A stretch of DNA of 64,000 nucleotides. Source: Epichloe hybrida (lineage: Eukaryota; Ascomycota; Sordariomycetes; Hypocreales; Clavicipitaceae). Where the stretch lies: NCBI GenBank assembly GCA_019022495.1, contig JAFEKR010000001.1, forward strand, positions 3,534,001-3,598,000, read 5' to 3'. Below are positions 11,101 through 23,010 of this stretch, in pieces; the first letter of the stretch is position 1; each line of letters opens with the position of its first letter. The notes under the pieces are model-generated. The model searched no databases. It saw only the letters and a list, made by a program, of their open reading frames with translations, and was not told the origin of the DNA. Made by a program: the position numbers and the translations under genes.

Positions 11101-13085
11101 AACGCAAGGGTACTGACTATGCCGAGGATTTCACTGCGAAGCGACACGATTCACTCTCTGGAGTGACCATGTCGAAATTCACAGCAGCAGAAGAGAGCCT
11201 GGTTCTCGACAAACTTCAGCTCATCGTCAAATGGGGAGGCGAGCCGACTCATTCAGCGCGCTATCAAGCACAAGAGCTTGGAGAGAACATGCGCAACGAC
11301 CTAATGCTACTCAACAGAGACGTTTTTGACGAGGTACATGTGTTTAGCAGTTCCGAGCGACGTGTTAGTGCCAGCGCTCAAATATGGGCTTGTTCGTTCT
11401 TGGGGAGGAACGACATCCCCGAGGACTTCATTACGACTCGAAAAGACCTTCTCGACGACTCGAATGCCGCCAAGGATGAAATGGATAAGGTCAAGAAGAA
11501 ATTGAAAGGCCTGCTGAGAAAAGGAAATGAACGTCCGGCCCAGTTTGCCTGGCCTGAGAATATGCCTGAACCGTCCGAAGTCCAAACGCGCGTGGTTCAA
11601 TTGATGAATTTTCATAGGCGCGTGATGCAATACAATTACGGCAAACTCTTCAGTGGCGCAGCCTCGTCTCTTGGTGGTATCTCGAACCCGAGTTCAGAAA
11701 GATTGAGCACAGAGGGGTCAACAACCTCAATCTCGTCCTTGTCACAGGCCAACGCCATCAACAGTATACAACCAAGATGGTGCAGCGGTGAAGACGCCGA
11801 ACTTTTTCGGGAACGTTGGGAGAAGCTTTTTGCTGAGTTTTGTGACGGCGATAAGGTTGACCCCAGCAAAATTTCAGAGCTGTATGATACCATGAAGTTC
11901 GATGCGTTGCACAACAGGCAATTCTTGGAATGGGTATTCACACCTCCCAAGAGCATGTTGGAGGACGAGTACGTCTCGAAAGACGGAAAGACCAAGGACT
12001 CGGACGACATGAGCAAGGGCTTAGAGGAGACAAAGAGTGAGCAGAAGAACCAGAACGGGAGCTCCGACGGCTCTGACAAAGTAGATGCCTCGAACCGTTC
12101 TGTCAAGAAGCTTTTTCGCAGGAGATCGTTCTTGAACAATCTCAGGCACATGAATGACGAGGCTCTCCCGGAGCAGTACTTCCGGCTCTACAAGGGCACC
12201 AACCACCAGACCGCCACCACGGACGACCCGCGCAGCGAGCCATTGCAGGAGCTCTATCGACTGGCCAAAGTTTTGTTCGATTTCATTTGCCCTCAAGAAT
12301 ATGGCATCTCGGACAGCGAAAAGCTGGAAATTGGATTGCTTACTTCGCTGCCGCTTCTGAAGGAGATTGTGCAAGACCTGGAAGAAATGCAAGCCTCGAA
12401 TGACGCCAAGGCATTCTTTTACTTCACCAAAGAGTCGCACATTTACACGCTCCTCAATTCCATCATTGAAGGTGGGATCGAAACCAAAATCAAGCGCAGC
12501 ACTATTCCAGAGCTGGATTATCTCTCACAAATATGCTTTGAGCTTTACGAGTCAGAGAGCAAAGCAGCCTCTGAAAGCGTCCTTGGCGACGAACCCACGT
12601 TCACCTACAGCATTCGCATCAGCATCAGCCCTGGTTGCCACGTTTTCGATCCCCTGCACGTGCAGCTCGATAGCCGGCATTGCATTGGGTGCGCCCCGAG
12701 ACGCAGCCTGACTCCGCACATTGACTGGCTGCAGGTCATTAAGACGCTGCGCGCCAAGTTCAACCAGTACGTTTTGCATCATGCCTATCCCAATCCATGC
12801 CTTTGAGAGCGCGCACATCGGTCTCTCATGTTGTACTAATTCCCTGTCCCCCTACTCAGAGTTAAATTGCCAAAGACTTTTCTGGCAGTCAACCTGTCCG
12901 AGGCATTCACGTTCGAGGAGCAGGAACGGATGGCAAATGAGCCTGATGTGCTTGAAATGAAGACCCTGCCAACCAAAGACTTGCTCTCAGGTGGTACTAC
13001 TCCCATGGAGACTGAGGAATCGGCCACTCCCGTCAATGAATATGGGACTGAACAAGACCACCTCCCTCAGACTGATGCGACGTGA
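8126..13085 (+). CDS. vip1: Inositol hexakisphosphate / diphosphoinositol-pentakisphosphate kinase, Vip1/Asp1
   Basis: Bifunctional enzyme that makes and removes inositol pyrophosphates (1-position). Six exons: 8126-8456, 8546-9004 (or to 8980), 9070-9216, 9321-9342, 9425-12766 and 12860-13085; about 1508 residues. The first ~260 residues are Ser/Thr-rich and poorly conserved. The kinase part starts at PWGTIGICALDIKARSKPS and contains VVFGDKVILDEEVENWPMCD and FCVNDVPMQ; the ATP-grasp domain continues to VIDVNGWSFVKDNDDYY. After a low-complexity linker comes the histidine-acid-phosphatase domain with RHADRTPKQK (near residue 758) and the distal SHIYTLLNSI. Exon 4 is only 22 nt. Two in-phase donors exist for intron 2 (GTACGT at 8981, GTACTT at 9005); only the first of these is a strong match, so the protein may be 8 residues shorter. 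Confidence 0.93.
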
Positions 13086-16000
13086 TCTTCAGACACTGCA
13101 TTTACGTGGGCGGACGGCAAGGAAAACGTTCATGGGTGTATGGAATGGGCGCGGATGCATAATTGTTTGAGCACGGCATATGTATCATGTTAAGTCGCTC
13201 AATCATATATGTAGTATATACATAGTAGAGGCCGAAGGCTAATGCAAGTGGCAGCATGCCCTGTTCAGTGGCACGATACCATCACAGTCAAGAACAGTCG
13301 TGAGCAAATAAAACAACGACGGGCCAATTTATTTTCCACCAGACTCAATATCCGACCCCCACAGGCCCCCTGCTATGAGGCCAGTGACTTCATAAGCACA
13401 CCAAAGTGTGGTGTAGTAGTTTGTACAATAAAAATCAGGAGTACATATATTATTAGCCTATTTATATATAAGCGAATGTACCTCTAATCCACTTCTGTCT
13501 AATTGGATACAGACCCTGGTAGAAGTGACTCCACAAGGTGGACCGTGTCTAAGGAGATGTAATCCGTACATTCTACGGTATTAAATAGAAAATAATAGCA
13601 ACGGAAGAAGAGGAAACCCCCACTTGCTTGTTTCACACCAGGGGAATATGCCTCGAGCTCAGCAAGCCTTGGAACATCAGCTGCGAGCACGAGTTAGCAA
13701 GACGGCTGCCGTTTGAATAGAATGTTGCGAAATTGGACCAGACTGGACTCGAGCAGCGTCTTGGCCTTCTGGGGCGACGGCTGTCTAATAATATTGGTCA
13801 GCTTGAGCATGCATCCACCCATGAGCCTGAGTCTGGCCGACTTTCAAAGAGCCTCTACATAATATTGTACTCGACGCGTGGGCTCGGCCCCACGGGGTCG
13901 CCGGTCGCCGGTCGCCGTGTTTTCAGATTGACATGCTGCACAATCCGAGGGTGAAGGGGGGTTATTGTTTGGCGTCTTCGTCAAGCTCGCGGACCGCGAC
14001 CAAGCGGTGCTTGGGCTCGGGAGTAATCTACTATTATTGTACGTGAGGCAGAATGGCGTACTTGAAGTTGACAGTGTACTCATGGCGGTCTAGCTGGTTT
14101 GAATTCAAGTGTGCAGCTTCCATCTCGGCTAGTCGGGACGGACAACAACGGCGGTGGCTGAAGTGGATGCGTTCTCGGAGGCTTTCTGGGCCAAACACCC
14201 GAATATGCTGCCCGACTATGACCATTATGGAATGCTACCTTTCGGGCCGCGTCTATGTATGTAACGGAGCGCCAAGATGGTGCGGGACTTGGCACAGACG
14301 AATCTTTACTAATCTCGCGTTAGTGGTTAAATCTTCATATGTAGTCCAACCACGTGGCTCACAAACCGGACATTGAAGGGAATTCGGCATATTATCATGA
14401 GAATTGCCTGGAGGCCTTCAGGAGCTGTCCTCGGCGTGGTTTTTATGGCGAAACAGGTTCAAATGCTGCTCCCCTGTCGAAAACCTCGACGCACCGGCGG
14501 ATGGGGTTGTGCGAAGATCGGGCTAAGATACATTGGATTCGGGGAGTAATAAGGGCAAAAATCGTGAGTCGGTCCCAGTCCGTCAATAAGCCGTCGAATT
14601 GTGACTCGAACACATACTCGAGCGACTTCCATCCAGCTTGCAGCCTCGGCTTTGTTGCAGTATCTTTATTGGATAGAACGGTCGAGACACACATGTGCAT
14701 GATCAACCTTTTTGTGTAAGATGGCTCCCAGCAAATCGCATTTTGACCATCCCATGCGGCCAAGAAATTTTGGAACAGCAGTTCTGCCGCCCGGGGCCAG
14801 GGCAGAGACATCCTGGATGGAGCTTAACCCTGCAAGAAGCACAGCGACTGGTCTCAAACTTGTGAGATTGCATATGATCAGCAGCCGATCGGACCGTTGT
14901 TACTTTTTGGTACATGCCGGCAAAGCATCAGAAATGGCCTTTGGCTGACAGCATTGGTTCGTGCTCGCGTTTGTATCAGGACTTCCGCGTGCCAAGCCCC
15001 TACTCCCCGTAGATATGACTCGGGTGTAATCCGTAAAGTGCAAACATCTGCTTGAACGTTCTCCTCGCAATGAAGCTTTTTGCTCGGCAAGACCAGCAAT
15101 GCCACAATGACCTCCTCAATCTGAGGTCGAGAGACGGGGCGGAATTCTAGAAAGAAGTTCTTGCGGAACACAGCAAAGAAAGTAGGCCTGGGACCCTTTA
15201 CCACGCCATAATACCTAAGCCTATGTTGTATGTGTACGTAGTCCTTGCAAGAGGTGGATTGGTAAGGTGGATTGTCAACCTTCAAGATGATTCGTGACGT
15301 CGGGACAGGGTACAGGAAGAAGGGCAACCGGGTAACATATTAGGCGTTCGCAAAAAGGTCCAAGACGGGCTGGCGCGGAGACCCGCACCTTTCAGCTCTT
15401 GACGGCAAAAATTGGTTTCGAAAACGCAAGGCCCTTCTTGTGGCGAGTTGATAATACATATCGTCATCAAAACACAATTGGAACTGTGATAAGTAGCCTA
15501 CTGCGTGATTGGCAAGTCCAAAGGCACGTGATTCCACCGGGGCGCAAGTGTCAAGACATTCAACAAGTGGCTTGTTAATGTCCAAGAAAACATGAGCAGG
15601 TGGCGAGCGAATGCACGCACACACCAGGTGCCCGAACAGATGTGCCCACCACATCCCGCCATCAACAAATCGCAACACGATACCGCTCGTTCCGACGCGG
15701 TGGTTCTGCTTTCGCCGTCTTTCCCAATATTCTGTTTATGTACTCCGTTGTACTCCGCAGGCCATGGCGGGTCGGTATTGGATTCTGCACGTCGTGTCAA
15801 CGTCCAGGAGGACCCGCCACCGTGTCTCTGGAAGCACGCCAGTCCCGTTTCATCGGCGAGATTGGCCAGGATGGAGACGCTACTTGACAAGGCTCCGAGG
15901 GCGTGTGCTCGATTGTCTTTGCGTGGAGAGCCAAGGGTCAAAGTGTGTTGGACGATCCAGCCAGCCCAGGCAGGATGATTAGTTTTTAGACCGGGCTTCA

Positions 16001-16105
16001 GCGCGGAGAGGGAAGAAAAGGTGGACAATAGTCGTAGTCGAGTCTCAGCGGCTAGAGAGAGAAGAGGGAGGGGCATGCCCCGAACAGGAGAGAGGTGTGA
16101 GGAGT

Positions 16106-16137
<32 letters not shown>

Positions 16138-17094
16138 GAGTCTTGGAGTCAAGCAAGGCGCCGAGGATAGACGAGACAGGAGGCAAGTGACGAGAGCAGC
16201 CGATGGCTCCTTCCAACCAACCCATCGGGAACAAATATCACCTGCCTTGCCCTGCCCGGCCCGTCTCTCACTTTTTTTTTCTTTTCATCTCAGACCAGGC
16301 CAGGACACCAATATGACCAGCATTTCATCGAGCCTACCAAGCGGTACATTCTTCCCATGACCCCCTATCATCATCGCCAAACGGTACTTGTATTCTTCGG
16401 ATCCGCTCCGCACAAAGTCCCAGACGGCCAGACCTGAACGCCGTTGTACTTCAACCGGCTCGTTTGCCCTGTTCTGTAAATTTGCGTCAAAGCATCTTGT
16501 CATCTTTTACTGGATGTGTCTTGCTTACACATGTCAAGACAAGATCGGGTTCACATATAGCAAAGTCGCCCTGTGCTTTCGTTTGCAAATCGGAGACACT
16601 TACTTGTCTTCCCACCTCCTGCGTTTGACCCTTGTTCAACATCGAATCCGTTTGAGGCGGGCTTACACAAAAGTTGGCACGAACGCGAAACTCCCGTCGT
16701 GACTCGGCCCTTTCAAATTTGATTATTTATACACCTGCTTGTCCGCTTCTCGTTCAACCACGGCGGGCTATTCACACACTCATCATACCAACCTGCATCT
16801 ACAAGCCCTGTCGACCAGAAGGCAAAACTAGTCACCGCATTTGACCCAAACGATCGCCTTTCGACTGATCATATCTCGTCTCGGCCGCGGAAAGAGCTTA
16901 GAAAGGTCCGTATAGGAATGATGGGAGTGACCGAGCCACGGCGGCTTCTTTGCTTGGCTATGAGTTAGGCTTCAGAGCTTATGCATGTGCTGACCTACCG
17001 TTGAAGGACCTATCGTTGAGAGACCGTCCACAGAGGATCCCGGCTGGCCGCGATCTTTACTTCCTTGCGACAAGGTATTCGTCACTGCGCCACC
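13086..17094. other. Long gene-poor interval
   Basis: No complete gene recognised in 4 kb. Small open stretches exist on both strands. A plus-strand frame at 14133-14264 (ending in a protein-like HPNMLPDYDHYGMLPFG) and minus-strand frames at 14443-14811, 14878-15327 and 15340-15678 look somewhat protein-like, but they have no start, splice structure or family I know. They may be remains of lost genes. A T30 homopolymer lies at 16107-16136. The last 400 bp (16720-17094) resemble a promoter and leader for the small gene at 17095, with a TTTATAC string near 16727. Confidence 0.45.
16107..16136. repeat. Homopolymer T30
   Basis: Thirty consecutive T residues in the gene-poor interval. Other homopolymers in the window are A23 at 3334-3356, A24 at 50028-50051 and A18 at 52278-52295; all lie in intergenic or untranslated DNA. 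Confidence 0.9.
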
Positions 17095-17253
17095 ATGTCT
17101 AATTCATGCATGCACTCTTTCAGCCTTATCAAATCCGACAGCACTCTCGTGCAATGGATGTGCAAGCACTGTCGTTCAGGGCCACACTGGATGATATTCG
17201 AATGTGTGTACTGCAAACTCCATGTTTGTCGTGCTTGCACCCAAGCAGCATAG
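17095..17253 (+). CDS. Small Cys-rich protein (52 residues), putative zinc-binding
   Basis: ATG at 17095 sits in an excellent context (GCCACCATG). The 52-residue product has three CxxC pairs: C24/C27, C38/C41 and C46/C49, plus C5 and H7. The segments QWMCKHCRSGPHW, FECVYCKLHVCRACTQ have the look of a compact zinc-ribbon-like fold and of small conserved fungal proteins of unknown function; the family resemblance is from memory and not checked. No intron, signal peptide or membrane segment. An in-frame upstream ATG-like start at 17065 would add ten residues but has a poor context. It stands alone, 4 kb from vip1 and 1.6 kb from the MOSC gene. The function is unknown. Confidence 0.55.
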   Translation: MSNSCMHSFSLIKSDSTLVQWMCKHCRSGPHWMIFECVYCKLHVCRACTQAA

Positions 17254-18810
17254 ATCTGTGCGAACCAGAGATCGGACTCTTACACACGCAGAATGCCTTG
17301 ATCCCCGATGCGACGAAAGTCGCACTGTTACTTTTTTTCGTTCGCCAGGTGCTGCGGTAGTAATGCGGCAATGGACTGAGAGTGAAAGCTCCCAGCACCA
17401 ATCCTGGATGCCTGCTTGTGGCAGCTCTCCATCTTTTCTAGCACGCCAACTAACATTCATGATGTCATGTCATTTGCTGCTATGCAGATATTTGCTCAGG
17501 CAATTGTAACGTGACAAGGCTTCAGAGGTATCGAGTGTAGCATGGGGACGAATAAGCCTTTGCTTTAATAGCCAGGCATATTCAAGTACAGAGAGACGTA
17601 GGTGGGTCAGGCCGAAATTTGATTTGCTCATTCCCATTCTATGCTTTTCATTTCTTGAAAATGTGGCATTTCTTTGTATAGTAGTTCAACACATGGTCTC
17701 ACGGAGTGAGAGAATGTTCGCAACTTGAGTCATCTTTTTCATAGACCACGGACTTGTTTGGTAATCAGACATGCAAAACTATGTTCAAATATCAATTCCC
17801 ACAACTTCAAGAATGGCCAATGAGGAACAACTCACTTTTCTGCATGGCCATGTGTTCTTCATGGCTTTGCAAGCACAAGTTTGCCGCTTCGACTCGTGTG
17901 ACCACGCGGTGACACCCAAATGAAGCATTGCAAGTATTCTAGAAGCACCAGGATCCTTGACGCCCGAGACATTCCGCCGTCACCCCTGAGAAAGAGTTTG
18001 ACAAAGCGCAGCCTCAACGTTCCCCCGGTATTTGAGGTGCAACTGCATTAGAGCATGTCATTCTCCGAGACAGAGAACCCAGGTACTACGCATCACCACC
18101 GCGTAGAGTCGGATACAATGAAAGCAAATTTTGGCACCATCGATGATGCCGAAGCTCAGTTCGTGCAACGTACTGTGAAGTTGGTCGGGCGTGGCTGGCA
18201 ATAATGCTGCGTTCGTGGATCGGCGTCTTGCCATGGTTCTACGCAAGCGAGATTACGGACCGAGTAGTTCCGGCGAAAGCAAACTGTTGTTTGCGCATGG
18301 TCCAGTAAACATCGCGCCTTTGTCAATTCCGAAGAAGAAGAGATTCGAATATAGGTGGATTATAGAACGTTCTGCTTCACAGGAGCGAAAACTACATTCG
18401 TATGCAGTTCCTAGTGCAACTGACATGTGCGTATTGTTGTCCTTGATCAAAACAAGTCCACTTGTTACCACCTCTCAGAGAAAAAAAGGAGAAAAATATG
18501 CCTTCCCCTTGAAAACATCATTTCATTGTGAGGAATCGTGATTTTTTTTTAGTAAAGTTCTCGCGGCGATCGAGGAAACGTGCCAAAGGAGTTGTGGGTA
18601 GGGGGAGAGCAAAAAGGGCATGCGGTCGGCCATTTTCTCAATTTTTGTGTGAGACACCCAGACTGAATTTCCGGGTCGCGCCTGTACCTGTCCGAATGAA
18701 GACAATTCTCAGGCGTAACTATTTGCGCCCCCCCCCTCGGGGGGTGGGGGGTCAATTCTATTTTACCCCCTTCCTCAATGGACAAGTTGGGGATAACAAT
18801 GGAGAGAATT
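17254..18810. other. Intergenic interval
   Basis: No gene recognised. There are only short frames without family resemblance. A C/G-run (CCCCCCCCTCGGGGGGTGGGGGG) lies near 18730-18752, just beyond the MOSC gene stop. Confidence 0.5.
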
Positions 18811-19906
18811 CTACGACGGGTGGTAGATTTGAGGCTGCGCACCTCTGGACCTCAGAGGCCAGTCGAAGACGGGTCGTTCGTCTGCTCGCTTGGTGACGGT
18901 GACTTGGTCCCCGACAGAGAGCATCATGTTTGCTTGCTCATCTTTCAAGAATGCGTATTTGCCGAAGACGGGTGAGTACTTGGCGCCGGTATCGACACGT
19001 CTATCTGACATGAGCTTTTTGAGAACAGTGCCTCTTTCGCCTTCAGCGACCTTGCCAGTACTGTAGTCGACGTTCAAGGACGCGCAGCGACCGCACATCT
19101 TGGTCAGTGTCAGAAAGGGTGTGCTGTTGGCCGAGAGCTCGACCCAAAAGTCCTCGTCGAGTTCCGACTCGCCGTCTACGACGATGTTGGGTCGGAAGGC
19201 GGTCATGTCTACGTGGCCGGAAAGGAGTCTGCGTTGAACGTTGGCGAGAGATTTCTCACTTGCTACAAGAAACGGCGCGAGGTCGCTGAAATTAAGCCAG
19301 GGCTTGTCTTTTCCTGTCTGCGAATCTCCGGCGACGTATCCTGAGAGCCAGCCTCGCTGTTGAGGCGGGCCGTCTACTGGGGGGGCATACGTGCCGAGGA
19401 CAGGCCGTCTGGCGTCGCCGATGTAGACGAGCATGGCTTTGAAGCCAAAGCATGCGGAGAACCAGTCGTTGTAGCGAGTGTCCATCCGGTATGCCGTGAC
19501 CATGCTCAAGTGCAGATCGACTTCCACGGTGTCCAGCCTCGGTGTATCTGGATAGAGGGGGACTTGCAGGACGACAGACTGAAGCGGGTGTTGGGGGATA
19601 AGGGGGTTCTTGGGTGCGAGATAGGAGACGTGGATGTCGTCTCCGACAATGGCCTGCTGGAAGAGCCCACATTCATGATTCTTGTCGATTTGCACTTTGG
19701 TGAGTTTGGAGGGGTCGTCGTCATCGACACGAAGGATCATGAAGCGTCTGTCGTACAGGACGCCTTGCGGCGTGAGCTGGGCTTTTTCGAGGCGGATTGG
19801 CCTTAATGCTTTGATAGGATAGACATAAATCTGTTGCTGCAAATGAGACATCGTTTCCATCCTTCATCAGTGAAAGGACCATGGTATTTACCGCGGTGAC
19901 CTTCAT
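18811..19906 (-). CDS. MOSC-domain protein (molybdenum-cofactor sulfurase C-terminal / mARC-like)
   Basis: Family members bind molybdenum cofactor or carry out Moco-dependent N-reduction; the substrate here is unknown. The preferred model has a 15-nt first exon 19906-19892 (MKVTA), a 55-nt intron (GTAAAT...TTTGCAG) and exon 19836-18811. It gives 346 residues starting MKVTAQQIYVYPIKALRPI, the usual start of fungal members. An intron-free alternative begins at 19860 (METMSHLQQQIYVYP). The N-terminal MOSC beta-barrel (QIYVYPIKALRPI, GVLYDRRFMIL) is followed by the MOSC core with the conserved Cys segment KMCGRCASLNVDYSTG (about residue 270), AFRPNIVV and SVGDQVTV near the end. No targeting signal is evident. 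Choice of start is the only real doubt. Confidence 0.88.
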
Positions 19907-20361
19907 GCTTGCTGTTTGGGGTATTGCGACCAGCAATCGCTTCTGGAAGGTGTCGAATCGAGTGTGAGTGATGACGAAGGAATACACAGACCGCAAGTTG
20001 GCCTTCTACCTGAGGTCTTCCATTTGTAGGGTGAGTCACCTGCTGGAATTCTAGAGGATCGAAATCACCCTTGGTTCGGAAGGTGAATTGATGGTACTCA
20101 TGATTGTCAAATTGAAGCCTGGTGTCTAGGAATACTTGCGCGCTAGGCTCCGAGAGTCTTGTTGGGAGAGAAGAGCCAAAAGAGTGGGGCGCGTGGGCAT
20201 GTACATGTACATATGCACGGGCTTAGCACGAAGGATGCAAATGCTTATTATTAATGCTTTCTCCTATTCGGTCAGGTGACAGGTTTAGTTTAATCTTCGG
20301 GAACTTGCAAGTCGCCATCCTGTTCCAATACATGTATGTACAATGGATCAGCCCGGGTTAG
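19907..20361. other. Upstream region of the MOSC gene
   Basis: Promoter side of the MOSC gene; no gene recognised. The ABC-C relic begins after the in-frame TAG at 20359. Confidence 0.4.
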
Positions 20362-21475
20362 GTCGTTCCTGCCAAAGATCCGACAATCGCCGCCACGAGT
20401 CTTGGCATTGCAGACGCTCTGACAGTTACGCTGCCCAGTCTGCTGACCTACTATTATCCTGAAGATGGCCGGTCCGTCCAGCCCTCGAGCACGCTTTCCA
20501 TTTATTTCTCGTTCTCGTCGTTTTTCGATGCTATTCATTGCCGCACACTTTGGATGCTGGGCGACGCGCGACCCCTGGCATTCCTCTTCACTGCGTCCAT
20601 GGTTACAAAGATTATGCTATTAACCTTGAAGGCCCAGAACAGGGATGCAATTCTCATCGAGAAGAGGAAGCCTTTGGGACGTAAGCCTACCAGCGGTGTA
20701 ATTATTTACAGCTTACTCTGATGACTCAATGGGCCGCTTCATTGACGGTTACTATCGATTCGAAGCCTTTACCCACTATTCGATTCTGAACTTTAGCCCG
20801 AGACGCTACCCCAGCAGATGCAGCTCAACTAGCCGCGTTATAAAGGCTCTGGGCAGGCACAATGCTCTCCTCTGAAAACTTGTCCGCTCTTTCAAGGACG
20901 CATCTGGACTCAGCGGTGGCCATTAGCCACGCATCATGAGTTTTCATCTTTCGTCTTTCGTCTTATGTGGCCTTGAGTAAGAATGGTACTGACATTCTTC
21001 AGTTTCCGGCTCGTGCATTGTATTCGCGGAAGCCAGTCGCGGCCATTGATGATGTTCTAAATGGATTGGACTGGTAGCATCATCTTTTTCGGGACACAAA
21101 CATTCTGCACTGAACGTGTCTGTTAGTCAAACCTGGGCAAAAGATTGCCGTTTGTGATCGAGGATGCAGTGGAAAACCAACACTTCTCTTCACGATACTT
21201 CCGTCTATTGGTTGCAGATTCAGGTTCAATCACAGTATGTAGATGGCATGGATGTTTCAAAGGTCCCGCACAATGTCTGGAGACCCCGCTTGATTGCAGT
21301 ACCGCAAGAGCCGATTCTGTTTCCAGGCATCATGCGCGGCAACATGTATGCTGATGGTGACGACAAGGCGCAGGCATCGACGATTGGATCAGATGAGCAC
21401 GTTATTGAATGTCTGCAGAAAGTGCAGGTGCGGAACATGATCAGGTTGAGGAGAGGTCTCGATAGCGATGTATGT
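20362..21475 (+). pseudogene. Decayed ABC-C (MRP-type) transporter relic with internal deletions
   Basis: Three separate pieces of a full-length ABC-C transporter lie in order on the plus strand. 20362-20679 is open and reads as the N-terminal membrane region (PSLLTYYYPEDGRSVQPSS, then STLSIYFSFSSFF and CRTLWMLGDARPLAFLF). 21009-21074 reads ARALYSRKPVAAIDDVLNGLD, the Walker B/D-loop of the first ATPase domain, then a stop. From 21126 a ruined Walker A (DRGCSGKPT where GRSGSGKST is normal) is followed after a frame change by the second ATPase domain up to 21475 (RLIAVPQEPILFPG, SDEHVIECLQKVQ). The two membrane blocks between them, over 500 residues, are missing. Stops and frame changes exclude function. 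Not listed as a protein because it cannot make one. Confidence 0.8.
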
Positions 21476-22554
21476 ATGTATGTATCTGACGTGAGCCCTT
21501 TCCAAGAAGACGTGGGGTGAGGCGTGGCACGATTCGTTGGCAGCCAATGCCAGCCATGGTGCGTGCGTGCGCCCCCGTCGGCCCTATGCACGCACGCCCA
21601 CGAAACACCACGAAACACCACGAAACACCACGAATCAATAGAATCAATAGAATCATGCTTACGGATTGCTAGGTATCATTTGCCGCGTGGCCGGGAAGCA
21701 GAGTAACACCACCTTTCAAACAAGCGTCTGGTATGAACCGTGTGGCATGTAAATTTGAAGGGCCTGATTCTCCGTGGCATGGACGGAACAGATTCCGACG
21801 TCGTGAGCACATTTCAGCCAATGGTCTTTTATCAACATGACGCCTTGCCTTGGACTTGCCTTGTAGTGAAGTCCTGACAAGCGGGGTATTAAATCTTGGC
21901 GCCAACCAATTCACGCTCACCTATCCAATCACCTGATGGCTCTCTGGCTTAGTCATAATGCATCCCCCCTCCCCTGATAAGACGTGTGGGTCTGAATCCA
22001 ATTACCCCTACATACGTACAGCACTGTACGCATGTGCGTGCGTCCATTTGTTTCACATGTTGGCTGGCCGCCATGAGAACTAACCGCGGATGCTTGATAG
22101 GCAATGCCTTTGACGCTTCCGCCTCACACGCAGATCCTTTTCGTCGCATGCAATGGACCAATGGGTTCCCGTCACATTATCCGGTAAGAAGACTGAGAGG
22201 AGGACTGAGAGACTGAGAGAGGACTGACAGAGGATTGACAGAGGACTGATTGAGAGGATTGACCCTTTTTGCTGGGTGGGACACCACAGACGACACACCG
22301 ACCCAGGCAAACCCACAGCGGGTTTCATAAGTGACGAGGTTACGGAGTATTATAATATTGATCATGAACCGAGTATGTAAATGGGCATTTGTTAGCCCTG
22401 CTTCCAACGTTTCTTGTTAATCCCTCTTCTTCTTCTTCTTCTTCTTCTCCTTCTCCTTCTTCTTCTTCTTCCGCTGACACGGCACTCACTTTGCAGCTTT
22501 GACATCCCAAAGCTTTCTCAAAGACGACGACACTTTCATTCAGCCGTTTTCGAC
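21476..22554. repeat. Intergenic DNA with several short tandem repeats
   Basis: No gene seen. Repeats: a 10-bp unit (CGAAACACCA) about three and a half times from 21600, followed by ATCAATAGA-type copies to about 21655; GACTGAGAG/GACTGACAG-type units at 22190-22262; and a CTT/TTCTCC triplet tract at 22425-22472. Confidence 0.7.
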
Positions 22555-22810
22555 ATGGAACTTGGCGGCGTGCGGGAACTCGACCTGCGAAAGTGCGGCC
22601 CCGGCTCAGTAGCCGAGAGGGTTGGATTTGTCCCTGGACTGCGAAGCAGTGCCGGTAAGCTTATGCATCCATCCCTAATATGCATCCATTCTCCATCCAT
22701 TCTCCATCCATTCTCCATCCATTCTCATGACAGAAAATGCGACGACGCACTTTCGTCCGCATTACATCCGCTTAGCTAGTGCTGGGCGCCTTCCCGTCGG
22801 CATCGTGTAA
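22555..22810 (+). CDS. Possible small two-exon gene (58 residues) or leader exon of the GNAT gene
   Basis: ATG at 22555 opens a frame to 22654 followed by a GTAAGC donor. An acceptor TCATGACAG leads to a second exon 22734-22810 in the right phase, ending at a TAA. The product would be 58 residues, beginning MELGGVREL and ending RLASAGRLPVGIV, without a family I recognise. The 11-bp CATCCATTCTC repeat (22683-22726) fills most of the intron. Alternatively exon 1 is the missing first exon of the acetyltransferase gene downstream, since its phase also fits 23011. Low confidence either way. Confidence 0.22.
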
Positions 22811-23010
22811 AACGGTAATACGCGAGAGCCCAAGAGCCCACAATCCCACGTCACATCACGTCACATTACAACTCCACAACATGGACGGGGACGGCTAGAT
22901 CCGACTACGGCACAATGCACAATGCGCAATGCCGTTCTTTCTGCTATTTGAAAAATGAGCTTCCATCCCTTCCATTGCTGACCAACTTGGAACGTCGCTT
23001 GCGCCCAAAG

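Noticed and set aside
21600..21655. Short direct repeats considered as a CRISPR-like array
   Set aside because: Units of 10 bp are adjacent without spacers; this is a simple tandem repeat in a fungal genome.
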